Positions 34,101 to 45,714 of a stretch of DNA of 64,000 bases are shown one piece after another. Numbering within the stretch: the first letter of the stretch is position 1; every line of letters starts with the position of its first letter. This stretch comes from Eurosta solidaginis (taxonomy: Eukaryota > Arthropoda > Insecta > Diptera > Tephritidae), in NCBI RefSeq assembly GCF_040869045.1, contig NC_090319.1, forward strand, positions 358,439,739 to 358,503,738, in the 5' to 3' direction. Made by a program: the position numbers and the translations under genes. The notes under the pieces are model-generated. The model had not been told where the DNA came from and made no database searches. It was given only the letters and a program-made list of their open reading frames with translations.

Positions 34101-37100
34101 AGTTTTTCATGACCTATTAAAAAAATTTCCATATGTATTCCGTCGGACCCAAAAATGTCCGCTTAAAACGTTTCAAAAAAAAAAAAATTTTTTTTCATGA
34201 AAAAAACCTTAAAAATCAAAGTCGAAAAAAAATCAAAAAAATGAAATTTCTCAGGCTCGAAAATAATTTTTTTGAGTATGCGTAGTGGAACTTTTTTCCT
34301 GAGCCCAAATCCTATCGAAAAATCGATGGCGCGATATCGGTTAATTAATCGACCCAGTGTAATCTATATTAAGACGGTTATGTTCATAGACTATAGAGCG
34401 TAATCTTTAGTCGTCGCTAGAGTACTTTATTATTTTTCGGAAGAGAGCAAATACCATATAAACTATAATTTGAGAGTTTAATGCCATTGATGACTTACTA
34501 TAAAGGTAACCTAGAGGGTCGTCCATCCAAATATACCTATCATCAAAGGCTCGAATTCAAGCTCTATCTTACCGTTTGTAGTATTCGGAAGTTATCACGT
34601 TCCTGTGTGCATGTTTCCAAGTTTCGTCTAAGCACCATTTTCTCGGAGTGCGCAGTTTCTAATTGCTTTCGTACGTTGATAAGCGTTAGGTGTTTCTGTT
34701 GCAATTTTTCGCTTAAATCGGTAACTTGATCGGTTTTCAGCTGGATTTGTTCTGTATTTCGAATTTAAACACAACACTGCTTTAGTTTATCGAAATTTTG
34801 GGTAAACACAATCAAAAAGAAAACAAATTAATTTATTTAATAATTTGGGAAAAATTTAAACCATGTTCTCAAATGATTACAGGGCTTTGACACTACCAAA
34901 TTAAAAAAATCTGGACGGGTTGCTTTTATGAAGTAAGAAAAAGGGGAAAATTGTATAGGAAAAGTATTAGAAAAGTACTTTTAGTAGTATATTAATTTAA
35001 AATTGTATAAGAAAAGTACTTTTAGTAGTATATTAGTAGTGATAATAAATTTGTAAATGCCAAATTATATGGAGAAAATGTGTACATTTTAAACTCACAG
35101 TTACTGAATAGGGGCCCCAGGTTTTGGGGGAAATAATTCATTTTCTACTAAATATTTCGTGATGTGATAAAGAACTATTTTGGTTTGGTCATTCTTTCAG
35201 AATTTGTTGGAAGAATGTCGTACGTTAGAATTTTATTCAAAAATACACTATCTCAAAATTTGTTGCAAAACTCCCGACCTGAGCATAAGTTCAAAGTATT
35301 TTGACATAAGAGGGAGTTAATGAAAAGATTTCTGAGATAAGGCGTTCTTCATGCGTTCTTATAAAGGGCGTTTTTGTGACAAATCCTGAAATGGGAAATT
35401 TTTGGAAAATATTTTGAGATAGAAAGATTTTGAACACGCAGCTGAAATGGAGTAATACTCTACTCGGCAGCCGCAATGAACTGACAGAAAAAAATAAAAG
35501 AAAATGTCTAATTGTCTTAGAACTTTATATTCCAGCCTTGATTTCGACAGAATAGTTCAGCTTTTGTGCGGTCCTGCTACACAGAGAGTATTCACCTTTT
35601 TTATTCTAAAATTCGGAAAGCTCTTTTCCGTTAAGTATTCATGGAATTATTCCGGATAAACCGTTAATTTAGAATAATCGGAGCACGATTCTTTGGCGTC
35701 CGTACTTTTCATAAAATTACCTATGTTCAGCCACTCTAATAGATCGTGACATACGTAGTTACCAAATTCATCATAAAACAAGTAAGGAAGGTTAAGTTCG
35801 GGTGTAACCGAACATTACATACTCAGTTGAGAGCTATGGTGACAACATAAGGGAAAATAACCATGTAGGAAAATGAACCGAGGGAAACCCTGGAATGTGT
35901 TTGTATGACATGTGTATCAAATGAAAGGCATTAAAGAGTATTTTATGAGGGAGTGGGCCATAGTTCTATAGGTGGACGCCATTTAGGGATATAGCCATAA
36001 AGGTGGATCAGGGTTGACTCTAGAATGCGTATGTACGATATGGGTATCAAATGAAAGGTATTAATGAGTATTTTAAAAGTGCGTGGACCTAAGTTCTATA
36101 GATGGACGCCTTTTCGAGATATCGCCGTAAAGATGGACCAGGGGTGACTCTAGAATGCGTTTGTACGATATGGGTATCAAATGAAAGGTGTTAATGAGCA
36201 TTTTAAAAGGGAGTAATCCTTAGGTCCATAGGTGGACGCCGTTTCGAGATATCGCCATAAAGGTGGACCAGGGGTGACCCTAGAATTTGTTTGCACAATA
36301 TGGGCATCAAACGAAAGGTGTCAATGAGTATTTTAAAAGGGAGTGGGCCTTAGTTCTATAGGTGGACGCCGTTTCGAGATATCGCCATAAAGGTGGGCCA
36401 GGGGTGACCCTAGAATTCGTTTGTGCAATATGGGTATCAAACGAAAGGAGTTAATGAGTATTTTAAGAGGGAGTGGGCCTTAGTTCTATAGGTGGACGCA
36501 TTTTCGAGGTATCGCAATAAAGGTGGACCAGGGGTGACTCTAGACTTTGTTTGTACGATATGGGTATCAAATGAAAGGTGTTAATGAGTATTTTTTAAAG
36601 GGAGTGGGCCTTCGTTTTATAGGTGTTCGCCTTTTCGAGATATCGCCATAAAGGTGGACCAGGGGTGACTTTAGAATTTGTTTGTATGATATGGGTATCA
36701 AATGAAAGGTGTTAATGATTATTTTAAAAGGGCGTGGGGCTTAGTTCTATAGGTGGACCCCTTTTCGAGATATCGCCATAAAGGTGAACCAGGGGTGACT
36801 CTAGAATTCGTTTGTGCAATATGGGTATCAAACGAAAGGAGTTAATGAGTATTTTAAGAGGGAGTGGGCCTTAGTTCTATAGGTGGACGCCTTTTCGAGA
36901 TATCGCCATAAAGATGGACCAGGTGTGACTCTAGAATGCGTTTGTACGATATGGGTATCAAAAGAAAGGTGTTAATGAGTATTTTAAAAGGGAGTAATCC
37001 TTAGTTCCATAGGTGGACGCCGTTTCAAGATATCGCCATAAAGGTGGGCCAGGGGTGACTCTAGAATTCGTTTGTGCAACATGGGTATCAAACGAAAGGA

Positions 37101-40100
37101 GTTAATGAGTATTTTAAGAGGGAGTGGACCTTTCTGGACCAAGGGTGACTCTAGACTTTATTTGTACGATATGGGTATGAAATGAATGGTGTTAATGAGT
37201 ATTTTTAAAAGGGAGTAATCCTTCGTTCTATAGGTGTTCGCCTTTTCGAAATATCGCCATAAAGGTGGACCAGGGGTGACTCTAGAATGAGTTTGTACGA
37301 TATGGGTATCAAACTAAAGGTATTAATGAGAGTTTTAAAAGGGAGTGGTGGTAGTTGTATATGTGAAGGCTTTTCCAGATATTGACCAAAATGTGGACCA
37401 GGGTGACCCAGAACATCATCTGTTGGATACCGCTAATTTATTTATATATGTAATACCTGCCAAGATTTTAAGGGTTTTATATTTCGCCCTGCAGAACTTT
37501 TTCATTTTCTTCTACTTAATATGGTAGGTGTCACAACCATTTTATAGTTTTTTCTAAAGTTATATTTCGCGTCAATAAAACAATCCAATTACCTTACCAT
37601 ATTTCATCCCTTTTTTCGTATTTGGTATAGAATTATGGCATTTTTTTCATTTTTCGTAATTTTCGATATCGAAAAAGTGGGCGTGGTCATAGTCGGATTT
37701 CGTTCATTTTTCATACCAAGATAAAGTGAGTTCAGATAAGTACGTGAACTGAGTTTAGTAAAGATATATCGATTTTTGCTCAAGTTATCGTGTTAACCAT
37801 GCGGAAGGACAGACGGACGACTTTGTATAAAAACTGGGCGTGACATCAACCGATTTCGTCCACTTTCACAGAAAACAGTTAACGCCATAAAATCTATGCC
37901 CCTACCAAATTTCAAAAGGATTGGTTAATTTTTGTTCGACTTATGGCGTTAAAAGTATCCTAGACAAATTAAATGAAAAAGGGCGGAACCACGCCCATTT
38001 TTAAATTTTCTTTTATTTTTGTATTTTGTTACACCATATCATTACTGGAGTTGAATCTTGACATAATTTACTTATATACTGTAAAGATATTAAATTTTTT
38101 GTTAAAATTTTACTTTAAAAAAAAATTTTTTTTAAAAGTGGGCGTGGTCCTTCTCCGATTTTGCTAATTTTTATTAAGCGTACATATAGTAATAAGAGTA
38201 ACGTTCCTGCCAAATTTCATCATGATATCTTCAACGACTGCCAAATTACAGCTTGCAAAAGTTTTAAATTACCTTCTTTTAAAAGTGGGCGGTGCCACGC
38301 CCATTGTCCAAAATTTTACTAATTTTCTATTTTGCGTTATAAGTTCAACTCACCTACCAAGTTTCGTCGCTTTATCGGTCTTTTGTAATGAATTATCGCA
38401 CTTTTTCGGTTTTTCGAAATTTTCGATATCGAAAAAGTGGGCGTGGTTATAGTCCGATATCGTTCATTTTAAATAGAGTTCTGAGATGAGTGCTCAGGAA
38501 CCTACATACCAAATTTCATCAAGATACCTCAAAATTTACTCAAGTTATCGTGTTAACGGACGGACGGACATGGCTCAATCAAATTTTTTTTCGATCCTGA
38601 TTATTTTGATATATGGAAGTCTATATCTATCTCATATAGCTCTGCTCAACTTAGTATAATTAAAAAAATTGCTTTAAGGAATTATCCAGTTCAGTACTTA
38701 TCGGGTATTTGCAAGCTGATTGCTTCCAATTTCTACTACTAATATTTTTCGAAAAATCGCAAAGAAACAGCGCACTTAACGAATGTCAATGCGATTTGGG
38801 AGCAAAATGGCTTCAATTGTTAAACAATTTGTCAGCCGAACAAACCTATTGTGATTGAATCTTGAATTTAAACAACGTGACATAAGGACGTACAATACGA
38901 CAGCTGTTTCGATGTCACGTTGTTTAAATTTTTCCAAAATTATTAAATAAATATAAATTAAATATTGCTTCAAAATAAATGTTTTCATACATTTAAAAGC
39001 AATTAATTCATTAATTCATACTGCGGCGAATGTTGACATCACTAGGCTGTTAGTAAATAATCACGCAACAATAAAAACATGAAGCAGCCACTCTTATATA
39101 CATGTCCACATTAAAGCTAGGAACACTTATGTAGAAGGCGACGAAGAGATATCTCACACACACACACACGTAGTCATTAGCCGATGTAGATACCCACACA
39201 TACACACGCAATTACAAATATACACGTATATAGCTTGTAACCAAGCATGAGCTACAAGAGTTCTAGAAGGTGAAACGTCTAGACCTTTCCAGAAATTGGT
39301 GAACAAGGAAACCGAGAGTACAAAGGCAGAGCAAGCTGAGTAAAAACGATTCAGTTTGATTTAAACACGCTATTAGTTGCGAAGTGAAGTATAATTGTAC
39401 TACTCCCAAAGTACCCTAATAAAGACCATTTTGCAATACAGAATATTGGAGTGTCTTAGTCAACAGTTTAGTGATTCGAACGTTAGCAGAAGGTTGCAAA
39501 TAAGCGGAATTCCCCAAAATTCGTTACAATACAAACAAATTAATGTTGTACTGTCCCCTTTTGCTCAAACAGATAAGCGGGTGGTGTGTCCTAGTTATGC
39601 AAACAAGTCTGCAGTCAAGTCACATACACACATGAAGGCCCTTACCATTAATGGAATAGGGGCATCTGTCTGTGAAAATACAGTTATGTAAAGGTGAGAG
39701 GGCGCAGATTTGGCATTGGGTTTTTAGTGGAACTCGCCAAAAACAATTTTTTCTAACAGCTCACATTCCGGCAAATATTCCCGAGCAAGAAATTTATGGT
39801 TCGTTTGACTGGCGGCCGAAACTTAGCTGGTCTTATAATCAGGTTAACACACATGAACCTCTGCAAACTCAATGCCGTTCCTTCGCGAATGCGCAATCTG
39901 CAGCCATATTAATCCCACAACAATAAACCGACAAACCCAGATAGTATATCGAATAGCTTTAAGATACATTTGTACCAAGCATTAACAGTAGGAGATTAAA
40001 AAACTCGGGGCCGTTTTGCCCTTATCACTTTCAGTCCACTTAACTTTCATCATTACACTTGCAAACTATTTAAAAAAATAATAATAATAATAGCATACGG

Positions 40101-43100
40101 ATCCACTGTGTATGCGTTGTCTCTAGGTCACATTTGTCATTCATCCGATTCACCATTTCGGAGCCGTTGTGATATAAAAAAGTCGTTCACGGGTGGTTTA
40201 ACTCGGTACGGTTATAATAATGGGCACAAAATAAAAATTTAGCCCCGGAACTTTACACGACTAAGCATGCCGCCTCTATGCTAAGCATTAAACAAACGAA
40301 AAAACATATCCGCACGTGGGAAACGACATGGTCGCCGCCGAAACGTCAACTATTCGCTCATCCGCAAGCAGTGATGTAAATCAGCCCCTTTAGGGAAAGG
40401 CGACATCATCCGAACCCGAAAAAATAAAGTTGCTCCACGTGCCTCATTGCGGAAAACTCTCCCTTCTTCAGACCTAACGCCTGCAAGTTAAGCCAATGTA
40501 CGAGAAGGTTTCTCCCGCTGAAGTGAAGGTGCTACGCAAAGCCTCTTAGTATAGGCAAAGAGGGTTTTTACAGGGAATGAGGAAAGCGGAGTAGAGAAAA
40601 AGGACGAGAACGACGGAAAATCATCCAGGCCAAAGGATACTTGCACCTTAAGTGGATCTAAGAAGCATAAGCCTTTTAGCTGCAGCCCAAAAGCTTTTGT
40701 ACTCAGACCTTCCAGGCCATTTAAACGTGCGCAAATTTAAAACGTTAATATTGTGCTGGCGACCGCTCAGTCGCGCTATGCCGCATACCGTCTCGGTATG
40801 TAAGCTGTGGTCTAGGGCAGATTCGGTGGTAGTGCACACGGATGAGGTTCCTTACGGACTGTCAGCCTGAGCCTGAATCCCAGCCGCGGAACCATCGACG
40901 CCAGAGACTAATCTGAGGAACATTTGAGTCGGAGACGCAATATTTTTTTTTTTTTTTTGTTAATACCTGCTTCGACTTTCTCCAAAGCGCTAGGAAAGCC
41001 CTCGCCGTAAAGTACGCTTGAGGTCAAAGGTTCGTCGAAGTGAGTGGTCTGAACGCAGACAATAAAGAAAAAAATGAAGTAACTGCGTTATGAGAAACGG
41101 AGAATGTTCTGCGTCAGCCTCTATTCTCAGCATATGAAGAGGCTTAGAAAAATCTTGACGAAAGGGGCATAAATCCACATACAAGGCTATAGAAACACAC
41201 CTACTCAAATCTCGAATAAACAGACAGTCTCTCATACCGACTATAAAAGCAAAAAGTGTTTCCTACCTTGTTGATACTCGATGCGCTCGTGTAGGGTTTC
41301 GACCTCCTGTGCCATCTCATCACGTTCCTTCTCTGACTTTGACACATTTATACGCGCTTCATCCAATTTTACATTCAACTTATTTATATCCATTTGCAGA
41401 CTATCAATATTAATTGATTGCAACATAATCGAATGTTTATGGTCAGCTATTATATTATTCAGTTTAACAATATCGCTACGCAAAGCATCGCGCTCATGTT
41501 GCATATTTTCCTTCAAACGACGCATATCTTCAAATTTAAAATTTGAATTAAGTAAATCTTTTTCTAGGGCGTTGTATTGATTTCTGTTAAAATAAAATTT
41601 TAAATTTTAGGTTCTTAGTATTTCCGAGTATATTAAGGCTACTCACTTTAAACGCGCTATATCTTCACCAAGCGTATGATTCAACCGATTCAATTTATAA
41701 AGCTTGGACGAGATGGAGCTATGATCTTGCAGAGCTTTCTTGTGTTTTTTCGCCAACTGATTTAGTGTATTCGCCTTGACTTTATCCTCCAAACGCAAAG
41801 CTCTAATGGTTTCCTCATTCTCACGCTGTTCCTTGCGCAATTCAGTAATTTCTTCATCATTCTTCAGCAATTGTCTATTGTTGATCGCATATTCGTTACG
41901 TAATTTTTCCATAGCATGCTTTTGCTGATCATAATCTGCTATTTTCTTATGCAACTTCTTTTGAGTTTCCGTTAACTAAAATTTAGAAATGATAATTACC
42001 AGTTAGTTATGTAAAATGGAAATATTTAAGGAGCTAAGCTAAATTACCTCACGATTTACAGCATCCAACTTAAGGGCTGTTCTTGAATTAATATCCTTCT
42101 GATCTTCTAAGTTATTTTGCAAGCTTCGTATTTTCACTTCGAAATTGCTTTTCTCCGTTTCAAGCATACGCACTTGGATACCCATCTTTGTCAAGCTCTC
42201 TTCATTATTTTTGTTTATGTACTCGAGTGACTCGGAATAGTACCGTTGAAATTGCAAACGTTTCTCAAGATCGATTACTTCGCCATTAAGGCGATCACGT
42301 TCACGTAAGATAATGTTTTTGTATTTTGCTAAATGCCCAAATCTGAAAAGGAGAGCGTGATATTCCACGTCTTACAATATATCTTTCAATAGAAAGTATA
42401 CAGATGTTTCACGTGAAGCCAAAGAAATGTTTTGTTGTATTTCTGGACTTAGACAATTTTAGCAGTGGCGAAGTAAATCATGCCAGCTATCCCTATATCG
42501 AATTTCTGTCTGGCAACAGTGACGTGACTGTGCTAATACGTGCATGAAAAAAAACAAGTACTTCGTCGCGAACGAGAACGAAAATGCTACTGAAGATGGC
42601 ACAGCGAAGACACGTATAGGGAGTAATCTCCCTCCCTATCGAGCAATAAAGTAGAACTGCTATGACTTTAGAACCTTCTGTACGTCGGTTAATAAGTCAC
42701 CATTTTCATACCTACATCAAACTTGGCCGGTCTTGAAAACTTTCATCATTCGCCGGTATTTGGTAGAATATTCGGGCATTTGCCAATCAGTCAGCGTTTG
42801 AAGCTCGACGCACTTACGCCGTTTTGGGTGCATCTCTTCTTTCCGATGGTGTTCGCATCGGCGCTACATTCTGAGAGAGAAGTGTGCTCGGCTATATTAT
42901 CAGGTGGAAGATTGCCTCAGTGAGCAGGTGTGCGAGTGGAGTAGAGAAATCATCAACTTCTCCCGTATTACTTTCGTGTATTATTCCTATCAGCCAGCAT
43001 ATAAAACTGGTAGTATTCACACGGTTCTGTTTCAGGTTAATTTCTCCCAACTAGACAACTCTCTTCCTTCTTCATATCACGATGACGGTCCCACACATAA

Positions 43101-45367
43101 CGTATTGATGCGTCAGCTATCAACTGACCCTATAAACAGCATCCTATGCCACTCCTCATCGTACGAGTTGTTTTTTTTTTTTTTGCGGGCTCGTTGGAAC
43201 CTGTGCGGTTTACAGCGGCAGTATTTAGTGAGTGAGAAATGTGCTCACACTGCTGAGCTATATCGTCAGGAATAACATTTCTCGCCGAAGCTTAAAAAAA
43301 AAAAAAAAAATGTAAGGCGCGATAACCTCCGAAGAGATCTAAGGCCGAGCTTCTCTTCCAATTTGCGTCGTGCTCCTCTTGATTTTCCCTACAAATCGGC
43401 CGGACGAGACCTACATGTTTTATGCCGACTCCGAACGGCATCTGCAAGGCAGATGAGTTTTCACTGAGAGCTTTTTATGGCAGAAATACACCCGGAGTGC
43501 TTGCCAAACACTGCCGAGGGGCGACCCCGCTTAGAAAAATTTTCTTCTAATTGAAAAATCTTATTTCTAAAATTTTGATGTTGCTTTGCCCGGGAGTTGA
43601 ACCCAGGGCATACGGTGTGATAGGCGGAGCACGCTACCATCACACCACGGTGGCCGCCATTTAATTGGCACTTAGCAGTCCAACAAGGCGCACGAGCCGC
43701 TTCTTCGTTGGGCTAACTGGTGCCAATTGGTAACACCAAGTGAAATTAAATCGTTTTCCACCTGGCACTACCAGCAGAGAAGAGGCCGCCATCATCCTAT
43801 GCTTCCATGATAGGGGTTCTTTTTCGGCCGGATCATCATCATGCATTCACATAACATGACCTTGCCAGCGTAGCCGCTGTGCTTTAATTCGTTGTACTAT
43901 GTTTGTCCCTGTATAAAGCTCGAACAGCTCAGCATTAAATCTTCTTTGGTAAGCTGGTGTGAGTAATCATCGGCTGTCTGCTTCGTGAGTATCTTCTCGA
44001 CGGCAAACATTTCTCTGTCCATGCGTGCATTTTCTTCCGGTCCGATTGGATATTTGCACCTCCTACTGCGTGCACGTTCATAGCGCTGGTGTACGCCTGC
44101 CGTCACTCACGTCATAAATTCATTTTCGTGTTCGTCGATCTTTAAACACCATAAGAGCCTGGTGTTTCTTTTTATGCTGTAATTTGGTATTGATGACCAC
44201 ATTTCGAGCCTCAACGAAGACAATCTTCTCAACCCGTTATGTCATGGCAGCAAGACTTTCTGACTGTAGGACAAAAGAACCCTTCTTTCCCTCCGTTCCA
44301 TTAGTCACCAAACTTATTGTTGATGTTATGGTGGGAACATCAATAGTATACATTGATTCGTTTCTTAAAAAAGTAGTATTTGTCCACTTTGCCCCTTTTC
44401 CTGCATTGCCCCGTCCAGCGTGCTTTCTGAATGACAGTAATGTTATCCTTTGCCTTCATGACCCATCAACCAACGGGTTAACTCTACCCTCTCGATTAAC
44501 GTGATCGATTGTTGTCCAGTTAGCTTTGAGATTTGGTTGCTGTTTCGAACCAAACGGATTCAAAGTGGTATAGGTGCCCCATTTCATGGCATCCTTAAAG
44601 TAGAGGGGAGGGTTAAGCAAGCGATTGAAATCGCTTTCTGTAATTGAAAGGGTTCATGATTTTTTCTTTTTTAATGAAAAATAGTCATTTTTCTATCATT
44701 TTTTGTATAGAAAATCCATTTTTAATTAATCACAACTTACTCAGATGTATCATCTTGTTTCTTCACCTCCTTACTCTCTATCCCTTCACATTTTAACATT
44801 ACTTCCTGCAATCGTTCTTGTGTATCTTGTTCACGCAATAACGATGCATCGCTTTCCATCCAAGCCTTACCTAAGCAAATCTCAAGCAGAATTAAAATTG
44901 AAAGCAATTTACAATTCAAAACTCACTTAAAGCTTCACGCAGCCGTTCCATGGCTTCCTCTGAGTTAGCAGTCAATTCCAAAGCTAAGCGCAGCTTATTT
45001 TCTGCGCGTAAGACTTGCGGTCTCAGTAAAGCCGTCTCTTTTACCTCTTCGGCGTAGCGACGATGCAAATTGAATATTATATCAACATATTTCTTAATTT
45101 TTGAAGCCTCATAGATGCGATTGTTCTCCATGAGCTTTTGTATTGTCTAATGGAGAAAGCAAATTTAGATGCGAACAGTCTTAACTCGATTGTTCGATTT
45201 AGCTCATTTACCTGATTGGCCGAAGAGAAGAAGTCATCATTAAGGTCTTCCAGCAAATCAAATTCCCGTTCATGCATGGAAATGGCAGACATTTGAATTG
45301 GTGGCTCTGGCGGCTCTTCCTGTGGTGGTTCCTTTTTCTTTTTACCTTTTGCCTTTTTAGGTGGCAT
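28190..45367 (-). CDS. CFAP58-like: CFAP58-like coiled-coil protein (gene 2, paralogue)
   Basis: Eleven exons on the - strand: 45367-45212, 45146-44927, 44870-44741, 42342-42048, 41975-41647, 41583-41267, 34751-34573, 31974-31614, 31546-31264, 28700-28562, 28489-28190. All junctions are GT-AG with matching phases, giving 902 residues. The start is lysine-rich (MPPKKAKGKKKKEPP), a style common in axonemal proteins. Nearly all of it is predicted coiled coil. HRWRIL at residues 733-738 matches gene 1 and CFAP58. Exons of 220, 317 and 139 bp are the same lengths as in gene 1. The C-terminal about 50 residues (Gln/Thr/Pro/Ser-rich) are unlike gene 1. Likely a flagellar or ciliary protein; which of the two is the true orthologue is not settled here. 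The four long introns hold repeats. Confidence 0.85.
28887..29160 (+). mobile_element. Diverged Helentron/DINE-1-like 5' fragment
   Basis: Starts ACAAGTAAGGACGGAGCTGT, then TCTTCGGCTGTGCCGAA (stem-loop) and TTCATACCTTGCATGAG, the same layout as copies A-D. It is truncated, with no clear 3' end. It lies in intron 9 of gene 2. Confidence 0.55.
29230..29418. mobile_element. Foldback MITE with TA target duplication
   Basis: Ends GGGCGGGTCGATTT and AAATCGACCCGGCC, flanked by TA at 29228-29229 and 29419-29420. Long inner arms pair, for example GCTCATTGCTCTGTGAAAAT with ATTTTCACAGAGCAATGAGC. TA duplication suggests a Tc1/mariner-type mobiliser. It lies in intron 9 of gene 2. Confidence 0.75.
29425..31262. 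other. Remainder of intron 9 of gene 2
   Basis: No gene recognised. Short open frames (30275-30478, 30716-30949) lack any signature. Confidence 0.35.
31975..33230. other. Intron 7 of gene 2, distal part
   Basis: Unassigned sequence. No splice-supported frame was found between the flanking exons. Confidence 0.35.
33244..33613 (+). mobile_element. tRNA-derived SINE, full length
   Basis: 370 bp with a perfect 11-bp target duplication AGACTTATTTG (33233-33243 and 33614-33624). The head looks tRNA-like: a TGGTGTGATGGTAGCG A-box region and GGTTCAACTCC as B box, about 40 bp apart. The body ends in a T-rich tail. It is in intron 7 of gene 2, antisense to that gene. Copies lie at 43287-43657 (reverse) and 8640-8870 (truncated). 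The internal RNA polymerase III promoter is inferred from the boxes. Confidence 0.85.
33944..34359. mobile_element. Foldback MITE, long arms, TA target duplication
   Basis: Begins GGGTGGGTCGATTTG and ends AATCGACCCAGTG with TA on both sides (33942-33943, 34360-34361). Arms of about 150-200 bp pair, for example AAAAAAGTTCCACTACGCAT with ATGCGTAGTGGAACTTTTTT. The ends resemble the element at 29230-29418, so they are probably one superfamily. It sits in intron 7 of gene 2 and would be transcribed as a long hairpin. Confidence 0.75.
34752..35778. other. Start of the 6.5-kb intron 6 of gene 2, before Helentron copy B
   Basis: No gene. A tandem pair of AAAAGTACTTTTAGTAGTATATTA stretches lies near 34970-35035. 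Otherwise AT-rich and unassigned. Confidence 0.35.
35779..38660 (+). mobile_element. Helentron/DINE-1-like element, copy B, near full length
   Basis: Starts ACAAGTAAGGAAGGTTAAGT with the stem-loop TTCGGGTGTAACCGAA and TACTCAGTTGAGAGC. It ends TAGCTCTGCTCAACTTAGTATAA, which pairs with the start. It has about eleven 130-bp tandem units (35880-37360). Further landmarks are GTGGGCGTGG boxes near 37677, 38138 and 38437, a GGGCGGTGCCACGCCC hairpin near 38287, and an (ACGG)n run before ACATGGCTCAATC near 38555. No rolling-circle replication or helicase coding is present, so it depends on an autonomous helper. It lies in intron 6 of gene 2. Confidence 0.75.
35880..37360. repeat. 130-bp minisatellite in Helentron copy B
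   Basis: GGTGGACGCC or a variant recurs at 35971, 36101, 36231, 36361, 36491, 36621, 36751, 36881, 37011 and about 37230, a strict 130-bp period with one shortened unit near 37130. Confidence 0.85.
39022..39528 (+). mobile_element. Solo LTR of the gypsy-type family
   Basis: 507 bp, TGCGGCGAATG...TTCGTTACA, with perfect 4-bp target duplications ATAC (39018-39021 and 39529-39532). The second half matches the LTR at 19361-19867, including CAGTTTAGTGATTCGAACGT. A (CA)n run is at 39160-39180. Left by LTR-LTR recombination, in intron 6 of gene 2, antisense to the gene. Confidence 0.85.
39533..41266. other. Proximal part of intron 6 of gene 2
   Basis: No supported gene. A poly(T) run lies near 40947-40960. 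Frames such as 39395-39691 run across the solo LTR and are not genes. Confidence 0.4.
42343..43284. other. Intron 3 of gene 2, proximal part
   Basis: Unassigned. The motif ACTGAAGATGGCACAGCG near 42590 is a small piece of the short retroposon-like family. A poly(T) run lies near 43170. Confidence 0.35.
43287..43657 (-). mobile_element. tRNA-derived SINE, full length, reverse orientation
   Basis: Reverse complement of the SINE at 33244-33613 over its whole length. The poly(A) run is at 43291-43308 and the head GGCGGCCACCGTGGTGTGAT at the right end. B box (GGTTCAACTCC) and A-box region are intact. It lies in intron 3 of gene 2, sense to the gene, directly abutting an RTE-like fragment. Confidence 0.85.
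43660..44110 (-). mobile_element. RTE-like LINE 3' fragment, diverged
   Basis: Aligns by eye to the element at 49541-50020: AATTGGCACTTAGC, TGGTGCCAATTGGTAACACC, ATAACATGACCTTGCCAGCG and GCATTAAATCTTCTTTGG occur in the same order. Past about 43960 it continues with a less similar segment. No open frame of the original protein survives over its full length. Confidence 0.6.
44110..44740. other. Distal part of intron 3 of gene 2
   Basis: No gene. A + strand open frame at 44184-44504 has no recognised family and lies inside the intron. Confidence 0.35.
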
Positions 45368-45714
45368 ATTGCTGCTCTTTGAGTTTTATTCAACGGGTTG
45401 CAATTTAAGTTTTTGCTGGCTTGGTGGCAGAAATATACCAAATCTGTGGCCTTTCAAAGATTTGCTAATACTTCCGTTTTAAGCTGTAAATTTTCTTGAT
45501 AGTTTGGTATTTTTATTTTATTATAATCTTATATTTTTTATGAAAACGTTTGTTCTAAAAATATAAATTTTTTTATTGGAGAACTTTTCGTTTTCCTGAT
45601 CAAAAGTGATTGAGTGTAAAAGCGTTGGCATTGCCATTTGATAGTGATTTATAGAATCTTACGAAAATTGTCGATATAGTATACGTTATAAGTAACGGAA
45701 AATCCACTCATTTA

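Noticed and set aside
35880..37360. Regularly spaced repeats that might be read as a CRISPR-like array
   Set aside because: The whole 130-bp unit is repeated without unique spacers, and the region is part of a fly mobile element.
41281..41580. + strand frame of 99 codons
   Set aside because: Antisense shadow of gene 2 exon 6.
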